Of a stretch of 28,001 nucleotides of DNA, positions 15,934 to 23,031 are shown in pieces. Made by a program: the position numbers and the translations under genes. Position 1 is the stretch's first letter; the number at the start of each line of letters is the position of its first letter. The notes below the pieces were generated by a model. The model had not been told where the DNA came from. It worked only from the letters and a program-made list of their open reading frames with translations, and did not search any database. The stretch comes from CAZDQL01 sp964507325 (lineage in GTDB: Bacteria > Planctomycetota > UBA1135 > GCA-002686595), in the NCBI GenBank assembly GCA_964507325.1, contig CAZDQL010000086.1:1-28001 (forward strand), in the 5' to 3' direction.

Positions 15934-16365
15934 CTAGAGGGTTTTGACCAGGACCGGCTTCTGGGCCTGGTGCGGGTGTTCCTCGCCGGGGTAGACCTTC
16001 AGTCTCCGCAGGAGATCGTGACCGAGGCGATTCTTGGGGAGCATGCGGCGCACCGCCAGGGTGACGATGTCCTCGCCGCGGCGGGCCTTGACGGTCTCGA
16101 TCGGGACCTCCCGCTGACCGCCCGGGTAGCCGGTGTAGTGCTTGTAGAGCTTCGTCTCCCCCTTCTTGCCGGACAGGCGGGGGCGGATGCCGTTGATCAC
16201 CACCACGTGGGTCCCACCCTTCTCGCTGGGGGTGTAGGTGGGACGGTCCTTGCCCTGGAGCTTGGTCGCGATGGCCGCGGCCATGCGCCCGAGGACGTGC
16301 TCGCTGGCGTCGTAGAGGAGCCAGCGCTCCTCGGTGTCGACGGAGCGGACGTGGGAGGTGGTCAT
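15934..16365 (-). CDS. rplM: 50S ribosomal protein L13
   Basis: This 143-residue protein is ribosomal protein uL13. Diagnostic segments are WLLYDASEHVLGRMAAAIA, YTPSEKGGTHVVVING, YKHYTGYPGG and AVRRMLPKNRLGHDLLRRLKVYPGEEHPHQAQ. Length matches the usual 142 or so residues. The ATG at 16365 yields a short N-terminal extension (MTTSHVRSVDTEER) before the conserved core, which is normal for the family. It begins the L13-S9 operon. The preceding 65-nt gap carries no clear promoter that I can point to, so read-through from the FtsQ-like block is possible. Confidence 0.98.
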   Translation of the reverse strand: MTTSHVRSVDTEERWLLYDASEHVLGRMAAAIATKLQGKDRPTYTPSEKGGTHVVVINGIRPRLSGKKGETKLYKHYTGYPGGQREVPIETVKARRGEDIVTLAVRRMLPKNRLGHDLLRRLKVYPGEEHPHQAQKPVLVKTL

Positions 16366-16430
16366 GGGACGAATCGGGCTCGGGGCGGGCGAAATGGAGC
16401 GCAAGAGGTTACGAGCAGACGCCCTCTCGA

Positions 16431-17444
16431 TCAACGCCCCGCGGTGAATTCGGTACCCACCAGCCGCAGCCAAGTCGTCGCTGTCGGGGCGCTTGTGGCC
16501 TTCCCAGCGGCGGGCCAGGTCTGCGGGTCGAGCCGCGCCACCAAGACCCCCACCCCCTGGGGGAGCCCCGCGGCGAGCCAGCCGGGGGGTGAGCCCGCGG
16601 CCCCCTCGGCGGGGGGCGGCTCCCCGAGCCCCCAAGGTCCACGGGCGCTCCAGGTCCCGGCGGCGTCGCGGAACCAGGTCTCCTCCAGGCGCCCCCAGGT
16701 GTTCGCTTCGCGGGTGAGACGACGCACCCCGGGGTCGAGGTGGGCCACCCTCCAGAGCTCTCGCCCCGGCGCGATCGCACGCCAGCGGGCGCTCCCGTCG
16801 CGGAGCTCCCCCCCGATCTCGATCGCCGCGTCGGGGGGGCGCACCTCCAGGGCCAGGGTCCCCTCCAACGGCAGGGCCAGCTCCCCCAGGGCTCCGTCCA
16901 CCCGCAGCCAGGAAGCGCTCGCTGCGTGCCCCTCTAGGACGCGCACGACTCCGGGACCGGCGGGGGACCGGGCGACCTGAACCGCGAGCACCGCCGCGGC
17001 GGTCCCCACCCCGACGCCCGCCGCCCAAGCCCATCGCCGCCGGAGCGCCGCCCCCACGAGGGCGCCCGCCGCGAGGATCGCGAGGGCGCTCCAGCGCGCG
17101 CGGGGCGGACCGGAGGTGAGGGGAGGGCGCACGCGTGGACGCTGGAGGGGAAGGGGGACGGGGGGAGTCTCGGCCGTCACCCACTCCTCGAAGGAGGCGC
17201 GGCCGCCCTCGGGTTCGACGATGAGCTCGACCGGCCCCTCACCCAGGGGACGGACGGGCAGGGGCAGGATCGCCTCGATCCGCTCCCCCTCGAGCAGGCG
17301 GCCCTCGAGCACCGTGCGTCCGCGCCGCCCGCAGTCGACCTCCACCCGCTCGAGGGGTCCCTGGAGCTCCGCCCGGAAGCGGGGCAGGGTCCACTCCTGG
17401 GAGAGGGCGGCGGCGAGGAGGATCGGGAGCGCGTGGAGACTCAC
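16431..17444 (-). CDS. Hypothetical membrane protein (last gene of FtsQ-like block)
   Basis: This 337-residue protein is not recognised. It opens with a signal-like segment (LHALPILLAAALS), then a beta-rich extracytoplasmic region to about residue 108, then two adjacent transmembrane helices (ALAILAAGALVGAAL and AAGVGVGTAAAVLAVQVA), then a second beta-rich region of about 180 residues. This arrangement loosely recalls BatD-like proteins, but no motif proves it. The GTG start at 17444 overlaps the upstream stop by 4 bp (GTGA), so translation is coupled. It is 65 nt upstream of rplM on the same strand. Confidence 0.75.
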   Translation of the reverse strand: MSLHALPILLAAALSQEWTLPRFRAELQGPLERVEVDCGRRGRTVLEGRLLEGERIEAILPLPVRPLGEGPVELIVEPEGGRASFEEWVTAETPPVPLPLQRPRVRPPLTSGPPRARWSALAILAAGALVGAALRRRWAWAAGVGVGTAAAVLAVQVARSPAGPGVVRVLEGHAASASWLRVDGALGELALPLEGTLALEVRPPDAAIEIGGELRDGSARWRAIAPGRELWRVAHLDPGVRRLTREANTWGRLEETWFRDAAGTWSARGPWGLGEPPPAEGAAGSPPGWLAAGLPQGVGVLVARLDPQTWPAAGKATSAPTATTWLRLVGTEFTAGR

Positions 17445-18025
17445 GGCCGGTCCCTCCGAGCGCCCAAGCCGATCCCCCCCAGCGCGAGCCCGACGGTGAC
17501 GGCGAGGGGCGCCAGCGCCTCCGTCCACCCCCGCTCTCCCGCCAGGCCGCGGGCGTAGGCCCAGTCGAGGGGGCTCGCCGCGGCCAGGTGGTCGAGGAAG
17601 GGCACTCCCCCACCGGGGGTCCCGTCCCAGGCCAGGGTCGCGGCGAGGATCGGGAGGCCGACGATCAGGATCCACCAGCTGACGGCGTGCAGGGGGTGGC
17701 CGCGGGCCTGACGCGCCCCCAGCGCCAGGAGCAGGAGGAGGACCGCACCGATCCCCCCCGTCGCGACCAGCTCGGCGACGGGCCTTCCCGCCTGGTGATC
17801 GAGGGCCAGAGCCAGGGCGATGGGGGCGGGGGCCAGGGCGGCGAGGCCGCCGAGTCCCGCGGCGGATCGCGCGGCGGATCGCGCTGCGGGCAGCCCCGAC
17901 AGGGCGAGCCACGGCAGGAGACCGAGGGCGGCTCGCGAACCGCTCACCTCCGGCAGGCCCAACTGGGGGGCGAGGCAGACCGCCGTGGAGAGGGTCCAGG
18001 CCAGGAGCAGGAGGGGAGAGCTCAC
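17441..18025 (-). CDS. Hypothetical polytopic membrane protein
   Basis: This 194-residue protein is strongly hydrophobic, with about five to six predicted transmembrane helices: SPLLLLAWTLSTAVCLA, ALGLLPWLALSGL, LAALAPAPIALALAL, GGIGAVLLLLLAL, AVSWWILIVGLPILAATLA and LAPLAVTVGLALGGIGL. No signature motif was recognised. The GTG start at 18025 overlaps the stop of the FtsQ-like gene by 4 bp, and its own stop overlaps the next gene by 4 bp. It may form an integral membrane partner of its two neighbours. That role is inferred from position alone. Confidence 0.75.
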   Translation of the reverse strand: MSSPLLLLAWTLSTAVCLAPQLGLPEVSGSRAALGLLPWLALSGLPAARSAARSAAGLGGLAALAPAPIALALALDHQAGRPVAELVATGGIGAVLLLLLALGARQARGHPLHAVSWWILIVGLPILAATLAWDGTPGGGVPFLDHLAAASPLDWAYARGLAGERGWTEALAPLAVTVGLALGGIGLGARRDRP

Positions 18026-18930
18026 CGCCCCCCCTCGTCCGGCGAGGAGAGGGCCGCCGGCTCGTCCCAACGGACGTCGAAGGCGTCGAAGACCTCCCCC
18101 GCCGCCCAGCGCTCGAGGCCGGCGGCGACGTGGCGCCATTTCGTCGCGAGAGGGAGCTCCCCCGGCCCTCCCCTGCCGGGGACGTGACCGAAGTGCACGC
18201 GGCGCGCTCCCTCCAGGTCGAGCACCGCCCCGCCGGGCAGGCCGTCGAAGGCGGTTTCGCTCTCCGCGTCGATCACGACCCGGCCCAGCCGCGCCAGGGA
18301 ATCGCGGTCGAGATGGGCCCACAGGGACTCCGCCAGGGCCAGGGCGTCCAGATGGGCGGGGTGGGCGAGCCGATCACCGGCTTGGAAGGGACGCGCGGGA
18401 TCGGCGTCCAGGCCGTGGGGTCCCAGGACGGGCAGGTAGCCGCCGAAGGCCTCGTGGGGGGCGTAGGAGTAGCCGGGGAGCAGGGTCCCGTCCGCCGCCA
18501 CCGGCAGGAAGTCCTCCTCGATCCGCAGGCAGGCGATCGGCTGGTGGAGGCGCAGTGGCACGGTCAGACCGTCGGGCCAGTCGACCTCCGCCTCGGCGAT
18601 CTCGGCCACGAAGGGGAGCGCCGCCAGCCGCCCGCGCAGGGCTTCGATCGCTTCCCGGTCCCCCGCGGCGACCGTGCGCGTCTCCGCCAGGACGCGCTCC
18701 AGCTCGACCATCCACGCCTCCAGGATCCACTCCCCGCGCGCGTGCAGCTTGTAGCGGGTGACGTCGATGCGCGTCAGCCCCCGCGACTCCGCCTCTCCTT
18801 CGAGCTTGGCGACGAGACTCAGGATCCCGACCAGGACGATCCCGAGGGGCAGCCAAGCCGGGATGCGCCCCCGGGTGGGATGCCGCCCCGAGCCGGAGAT
18901 CGGGGCTCCGCGCCGGCGGGGGCGCCCCAT
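18022..18930 (-). CDS. FtsQ/DivIB-like single-pass membrane protein
   Basis: This 302-residue protein has a basic cytoplasmic N-terminus (RPRRRG and HPTRGR), one transmembrane helix (about 25-41) and an extracytoplasmic domain. Residues about 93-175 follow the FtsQ pattern: RLAALPFVAEIAEAEVDWPD, LTVPLRLHQPIACLR, then a VAADGTLLP segment and YLPVLGPHG. This corresponds to the POTRA-type -PWV-V-R-WP-L-V-E-PVA- layout and the following beta domain. FtsQ/DivIB proteins bridge early and late divisome parts. Most Planctomycetota lack FtsZ, so the role here may differ. Weak similarity only: no search was possible. The ATG at 18930 lies 6 nt past the stop of the 86-residue gene. Confidence 0.55.
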   Translation of the reverse strand: MGRPRRRGAPISGSGRHPTRGRIPAWLPLGIVLVGILSLVAKLEGEAESRGLTRIDVTRYKLHARGEWILEAWMVELERVLAETRTVAAGDREAIEALRGRLAALPFVAEIAEAEVDWPDGLTVPLRLHQPIACLRIEEDFLPVAADGTLLPGYSYAPHEAFGGYLPVLGPHGLDADPARPFQAGDRLAHPAHLDALALAESLWAHLDRDSLARLGRVVIDAESETAFDGLPGGAVLDLEGARRVHFGHVPGRGGPGELPLATKWRHVAAGLERWAAGEVFDAFDVRWDEPAALSSPDEGGR

Positions 18931-18936
18931 CGCAGA

Positions 18937-19197
18937 TCAGTTGCGCGCGGGCAGGAGGTGGGTCTCCCCGGCGGTGGGCAGCTCCTGGCCCTGGCTGGAG
19001 TAGGCGCCGCCCCCGACGCTCTTGGTGGCCTCCTCGATGAAGAGGTCGATGGAGGTCTGGATCTCAGTCACCTGATCCCGGGAGAGGGTGATCGAGCGGG
19101 AGGAGCCCTGGGTGTGGAGCTCGTGGCCGAGGAGGCGCGACACGACCTTCAGGTGGGCGAGTTGGCGCTGAAGCGGGTGGCCTTGCTTGGATTCCAT
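18937..19197 (-). CDS. Small hypothetical protein (86 aa)
   Basis: This 86-residue soluble protein has no recognised domain. It is predicted as two helices, the first basic (QRQLAHLKVVSRLLGHELH) and the second acidic (LSRDQVTEIQTSIDLFIEEATKS), joined by a short strand-like SRSITL. The ATG at 19197 has an AGGA motif 3 nt upstream. It is the first gene of the FtsQ-like block and starts about 80 nt downstream of a candidate promoter. A small partner or regulator of the downstream membrane proteins is possible, but nothing in the sequence shows it. Confidence 0.7.
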   Translation of the reverse strand: MESKQGHPLQRQLAHLKVVSRLLGHELHTQGSSRSITLSRDQVTEIQTSIDLFIEEATKSVGGGAYSSQGQELPTAGETHLLPARN

Positions 19198-19277
19198 GGT
19201 TCCTGGCCCCGGCGCGGACGGGGCGTGGGGGATCGAGGTCGGAGTGGTGGCCGCCGGCGGGTTCCACCCGTCGTGCC

Positions 19278-19314
19278 GAATCGTTTAGATACCGATTCCA
19301 ACGGGTCGTCTCAA
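19278..19314 (-). promoter_or_regulatory. Candidate promoter with dyad over the -10 region
   Basis: On the minus strand, TTGAGA (19309-19314) and TATCTA (19286-19291) are separated by 17 nt, upstream of the FtsQ-like block. The -35 matches the consensus at five of six positions, the -10 at three. GAATCG (19278-19283) and CGATTC (19293-19298) form an inverted repeat that brackets the -10, which is a typical operator arrangement. The divergent helicase gene begins 61 nt to the right. Confidence 0.4.
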
Positions 19315-19374
19315 GCTCGGCTGTGAGAAGCCTCCGCCTCTCCAGCCCACCTGGGTCGGATCCGACAGCGCGCC

Positions 19375-21477
19375 ATGCCCCCCAAAGGCAATCCCCAATC
19401 CCCCTCGCCCACCCCCGATACGCCTGCCCGGGAGCGCGGCCGGCGGGAGCGCCCCGTGACCCACTGGAAGAGCTTCACCCTGGTCCCCTTCCAGGTGCGG
19501 TCGATCGGGGCGATCCGCGCGGGGAGCAACGTTCTCGTCTCCGCGCCCACCGGAGCGGGCAAGACCCTGGTGGCCGAGTACGCCATCGCGGACGCCGTGT
19601 CGCGCGGGCGGCGCTGCATCTACACGGCGCCGATCAAGGCCCTCTCGAACCAGAAGTACCGCGATTTCCGGGACGATCCGGAGGTCGACGTGGGGCTGAT
19701 GACGGGGGACGTCACCCTGCGCCCCCAGGCGCAGGTCCTGATCATGACCACGGAGATCCTGCGCAACGCGATCTTCGAGAACCCCGGCCTCCTGGAGGAC
19801 CTCGAGTACGTGATCTTCGACGAGGTCCACTACATGGACGACCGGGAGCGGGGCACCGTCTGGGAGGAGAGCCTGATCTTCCTCCCCCCCGCGGTGCGGG
19901 TGGTCTGCCTGTCGGCGACGATCTCGAACGTCGAGGAGCTGGGGGGATGGTTGGGGGAGATCCGCGAGGCGCCGGTGGAGGTGGTCGTCGAGGAGCGCCG
20001 CCCCGTGCCCCTGACCCAGGGCTGCTGGACCGAGCGTCAGGGCGATTTCGATCCGAGCCGTCTGGAGTCGATCCGCCGCCGGGTCGAGCGGGAACGCGCC
20101 CCGCGACGGCGGCGCGGGGGCGGGGTGCGCAGGGGTCGCGGGCGTGGAGCCCCCCGCCGCGGCTCCGCGGGCCCCGCCAACGGCCCCCCCGACCCGCGCG
20201 GTCTCTTCGACGAGCTGGCGGACCGCGGCCTCCTGCCCGCCCTGGTCTTCTCCTTCTCGCGCAAGGACTGCGAACGGCTGGCGCGCGGCGCCGAGCACCG
20301 CGAGCTGCTCGCCCCCGAGGAGCGCGAGCGGATGGCCCGCCTGCAACGGGAGCTGATCGAGCTCTTCCAGCTCGACGAGCGGGTGCTCAGGGGCGAGATC
20401 CTGACGATGGCGATGAGCGGCGTCGGCTACCACCACGCCGGGATGCTGCCGGTGTTCAAGGAGATCGTCGAGCGGCTCTTCACCGCGGGCCTCCTGAAGC
20501 TGCTCTTCACCACCGAGACCTTCGCCCTGGGGATCAACATGCCGGCGCGCAGCGTCGTCTTCGCCGGGTTGAAGAAGTTCGACGGCATCGACTTCGACTG
20601 GCTGCGCACCCGCGACTTCATGCAGATGGCGGGACGCGCGGGACGCCTCGGCATCGACGAGGAGGGCTTCGTCTTCAGCGTGCTGGGGCGCCGCGACCTG
20701 CTCGAGGCCCCCCTCGAGCGCCTCCTGGCCGGGCGGCCCGAGCCGGTGGTGAGTCGCTTCCGCCTCTCCTACTCCTCGCTCCTGCACCTCGTCGAGCGGG
20801 CGGGTCGCAAGCGGGTGGCGGAAGCCTGGGAGCGCAGCTTCCACCGCTGGCAACTGCGCGCCAAGGGGGAGAAGGCGCGCCAGAAGCAGCGACGGGAGCA
20901 GCGGCGCATGGTCGAGCGACGCCTGGGGCTCCTGGACGAGCTGGGCTACCTCGACGGCGAGCAACTCACGCCCCGGGGCCGGGTGGCGCGCATCCTGAAC
21001 GGGTACGAGCTGCAGATGACCGAGCTGCTCTTCCGCGGCGCCCTGGAGAACCTCCCGCCGCGGGCCCTGGCGGTGGTCTTCGTGGCGATGATCCACGAGG
21101 AGCGCAGCCGCGGCCCCGCCCCCCACGTCCCGGCGCGCCTCTTCGGCGGCCTGCGGCGCCAGGTGACCGGGCTGGTGGGCGAGCTGGCCGGGCTCGAGGC
21201 GCGGCTCGGCGTCGAGCCGGAGCTGAAACGACCCGCCTGGGGCCTCACGCCGGCGGTGCTGGCCTGGATCGAGGGAGCGGAGATGGAGGATCTGCTCGAG
21301 ATCACGGAGGCCAAGCCCGGCGACGTGTGCCGCGTCTTCCGCATGGCGATCCAACTGATGCGCAACGCCCGTCGGGTCCTGGGCCCCGAGTGGGACCTCG
21401 CCGATCGCCTCACCGACGCCATCGACGCGATCAACCGCGACGAGGTCGACGCGCGGCGCCAATTGGAGCTGGGGTGA
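19375..21477 (+). CDS. Ski2/Mtr4-like DExH-box RNA helicase
   Basis: This 700-residue superfamily 2 helicase has Walker A APTGAGKT (57-64), motif Ib TAPIKALSNQKYRDF, a DEVH box (149-152), SAT (near 180) and motif VI QMAGRAGR (417-424). The C-terminal part (about 540-690) has the DSHCT-like all-helical pattern of Ski2/Mtr4 and bacterial HelY proteins. An Arg/Gly-rich insertion (about 234-275, with RGRGRGAPRRG) separates the two RecA domains and could bind RNA. Family members unwind structured RNA during decay or maturation. The ATG at 19375 is preceded by no clear ribosome-binding site. The gene is divergent from the FtsQ-like block and convergent with the hydrolase-like gene. Confidence 0.93.
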   Translation: MPPKGNPQSPSPTPDTPARERGRRERPVTHWKSFTLVPFQVRSIGAIRAGSNVLVSAPTGAGKTLVAEYAIADAVSRGRRCIYTAPIKALSNQKYRDFRDDPEVDVGLMTGDVTLRPQAQVLIMTTEILRNAIFENPGLLEDLEYVIFDEVHYMDDRERGTVWEESLIFLPPAVRVVCLSATISNVEELGGWLGEIREAPVEVVVEERRPVPLTQGCWTERQGDFDPSRLESIRRRVERERAPRRRRGGGVRRGRGRGAPRRGSAGPANGPPDPRGLFDELADRGLLPALVFSFSRKDCERLARGAEHRELLAPEERERMARLQRELIELFQLDERVLRGEILTMAMSGVGYHHAGMLPVFKEIVERLFTAGLLKLLFTTETFALGINMPARSVVFAGLKKFDGIDFDWLRTRDFMQMAGRAGRLGIDEEGFVFSVLGRRDLLEAPLERLLAGRPEPVVSRFRLSYSSLLHLVERAGRKRVAEAWERSFHRWQLRAKGEKARQKQRREQRRMVERRLGLLDELGYLDGEQLTPRGRVARILNGYELQMTELLFRGALENLPPRALAVVFVAMIHEERSRGPAPHVPARLFGGLRRQVTGLVGELAGLEARLGVEPELKRPAWGLTPAVLAWIEGAEMEDLLEITEAKPGDVCRVFRMAIQLMRNARRVLGPEWDLADRLTDAIDAINRDEVDARRQLELG

Positions 21478-21500
21478 TGGAGCTGGCCCGGGGGGCGCCG

Positions 21501-22346
21501 CTAGCGCTTCTTGGGCATCACGATGTCGGCCAGCCAGCCGACGAGGGAGCTGTTCAAGCGCCGATCCTCCAGGAGCTTCTCAGCTTTCGACTTCATCACC
21601 TGGACGGTCACGTACTCGTAGTCGTCGTTCACCTCGTGACCGGCCGTCTGCATCGACTCCGCCAGCTTGCGGTGTTCCTTGGCCGCCACGATCAGGCACG
21701 GCAGACCTTCCAGGTCCCCCACCCCATCGGTCAGGTTGAAGCCGATCGACTCCTCCGAGTCCGGACCCACCAGCACGACCGCCTGGGTGTTGGCGTCCTC
21801 GATGGCGTGGCGCAGCACCAGGGAGCAGCCGTCGCCGATGCCGATCAAGGAGAGGTGGGCGGAGTGGATCTCGGGCTTCTCCTCCAGGAATTCCGCGGCG
21901 GCGTCCAGATCGCGACCCGCCAGGCTCCAGGCGATCCCGCGGTCCTTCTCGTCGAGCTTGTCCCAGGCGTACTCCTCGGTGGCGCTCTCCCCGTGCCCGC
22001 GCAGGTCGACGATCAGGACCCCGAACCCGCGCTTCTGCAGGTACTCCGCGAGCCCCTCCAACTGCGTGCGGTCCGCACCCGCGTCGTGCACCAGGATCGA
22101 GCCGGGCGCGCGGCTACCCTTCTTCTTGGGGGCGAAGTAGTCGGCCGCGAGGGTGACCATGTCCCTGGTCACCAGACGCACCCGACTCGACGCGCTGCTG
22201 ACGCGCCGTGCCTGCCGGTGAGCACTCCGCTGCGGCTCCGGCGTCTCCACGGTGGCGGGATCGGTCGCGCTCGAGAGGGCCTCAGACGCCGGCAGGGCGC
22301 CAGGGCTGGCGGCCGAGGCCGCCAGGAGGGTCAACGGCAGGAGCAT
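21501..22346 (-). CDS. Secreted alpha/beta-hydrolase-fold protein lacking the nucleophile
   Basis: This 281-residue protein begins with a signal-like segment (LLPLTLLAASAAS) and a Ser/Thr/Ala-rich linker. It then follows the alpha/beta-hydrolase fold: SILVHDAG at the oxyanion strand and LIVDLRGHGES at strand 4. The nucleophile elbow, normally GxSxG, reads GIGDG (about 167-171), with Gly in place of Ser. The region where the acid should lie (CLIVAAKEHRKLAE) has no aspartate. So it is probably not a hydrolase, and may be a binding or structural relative. The ATG at 22346 places the signal peptide at the N-terminus; a longer start at 22445 adds an unlikely Pro/Arg-rich extension. It converges with the helicase gene. 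Confidence 0.8.
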   Translation of the reverse strand: MLLPLTLLAASAASPGALPASEALSSATDPATVETPEPQRSAHRQARRVSSASSRVRLVTRDMVTLAADYFAPKKKGSRAPGSILVHDAGADRTQLEGLAEYLQKRGFGVLIVDLRGHGESATEEYAWDKLDEKDRGIAWSLAGRDLDAAAEFLEEKPEIHSAHLSLIGIGDGCSLVLRHAIEDANTQAVVLVGPDSEESIGFNLTDGVGDLEGLPCLIVAAKEHRKLAESMQTAGHEVNDDYEYVTVQVMKSKAEKLLEDRRLNSSLVGWLADIVMPKKR

Positions 22347-22685
22347 TCGACTGTGGGGAGAAGGGGGGTTCCCGGGCCCCTGGGGACGGGCCGTACGGGG
22401 GAATCTCGTCGGGTTTGCGGGCGCCCGGGGGTCGCCCAGGCCCATTCGGATCGGATCAGGTTAGTCGGCGGACTTTCCGCTGCAAGTACCTAGCCCGGAC
22501 TCGAAAGGAGACTACCGAGTTCCTTTGAGAAGCCAATGCAAAGAACGGATAGGGGTGCGTCCAACCTGTGTCGATCCCCGATTCAAGGGGCTTTCGGAGG
22601 GGAATTCCCCCGCCTCGCCCCTCCCGAATGGAGGTCGGGGAGGGGCGTAGATCCTCCTCTCGCCCCCCCTCCAAGGAGAAGCCCC
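22347..22685. promoter_or_regulatory. Divergent intergenic region with a structured leader for the DUF4177-like gene
   Basis: This 339-nt gap has no protein-coding gene that I can support. Its right part is rich in hairpins on the plus strand: CCCC/GGGG around 22576-22590, a 12-bp palindrome GGGGAATTCCCC (22599-22610), and an 11-bp stem with one bulge pairing 22616-22626 with 22636-22647. The 9-nt loop of that last stem contains GGAGG (22630-22634), which is complementary to CCTCC at 22653-22657 and at 22668-22672, the latter adjacent to the true Shine-Dalgarno AAGGAG (22673-22678). A weak TTGAGA (22525-22530) may be a -35 element. The left part holds the candidate minus-strand promoter. Confidence 0.45.
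22458..22485 (-). promoter_or_regulatory. Candidate promoter of the hydrolase-like gene
   Basis: On the minus strand, TTGCAG (22480-22485) and TAACCT (22458-22463) are 16 nt apart, about 110 nt upstream of the start at 22346. A small dyad, GCGGA-CTT-TCCGC (22468-22480), lies in the spacer. The match is only moderate. Confidence 0.3.
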
Positions 22686-23021
22686 ATGAAGCCCCTGCTC
22701 CCCGTCGCGGCCCTGCTGGTGGCCGCTCTCGTCGCCCTCCCGACCGCCCTGGGACTCGCGCAGGAGCCCCTCGATCCCCCCATCACTCCCCCGCGCTGGG
22801 AGTACAGGGTGGTCGGGATCGTCGAGCTGCACGGCTCCACCCTGGACTACCTGAAAGACGCCCTGGAGGAGCACGAAGGGGGGATCGTGGGGTTCTCCAA
22901 GGCCCTCGACGCGCAGTTGCACCAGAAGACCGAGGACCTCCTGAACGAGTTGGGCGCCGAGGGGTGGGAGCTGATTCAGATCGACTCCACCTCGGTCGTC
23001 TTGAAGCGGCCGGGCCGCTGA
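22686..23021 (+). CDS. Small secreted DUF4177-like protein
   Basis: This 111-residue protein has a classic signal peptide (KPLLPVAALLVAALVALPTALGLAQ). The mature part begins WEYRVVGIVEL and ends LNELGAEGWELIQIDSTSVVLKRP, which is the DUF4177 pattern. Between these lies an insertion of about 30 residues (LDYLKDALEEHEGGIVGFSKALDAQLHQ). DUF4177 is a small beta-rich domain of unknown function. The ATG at 22686 has an excellent Shine-Dalgarno, AAGGAG, 7 nt upstream. A structured leader precedes it. It ends 10 nt from the convergent gene at 23032. Confidence 0.85.
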   Translation: MKPLLPVAALLVAALVALPTALGLAQEPLDPPITPPRWEYRVVGIVELHGSTLDYLKDALEEHEGGIVGFSKALDAQLHQKTEDLLNELGAEGWELIQIDSTSVVLKRPGR

Positions 23022-23031
23022 CCCGCGTCCC

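Noticed and set aside
17820..18761. Plus-strand frame rich in Arg and Pro opposite the FtsQ-like gene
   Set aside because: Shadow of the minus-strand genes, which show membrane helices and coupled starts.
22347..22445. Longer N-terminus of the hydrolase-like protein starting at 22445
   Set aside because: It would bury the signal peptide behind a Pro/Arg-rich stretch. The ATG at 22346 is more natural.
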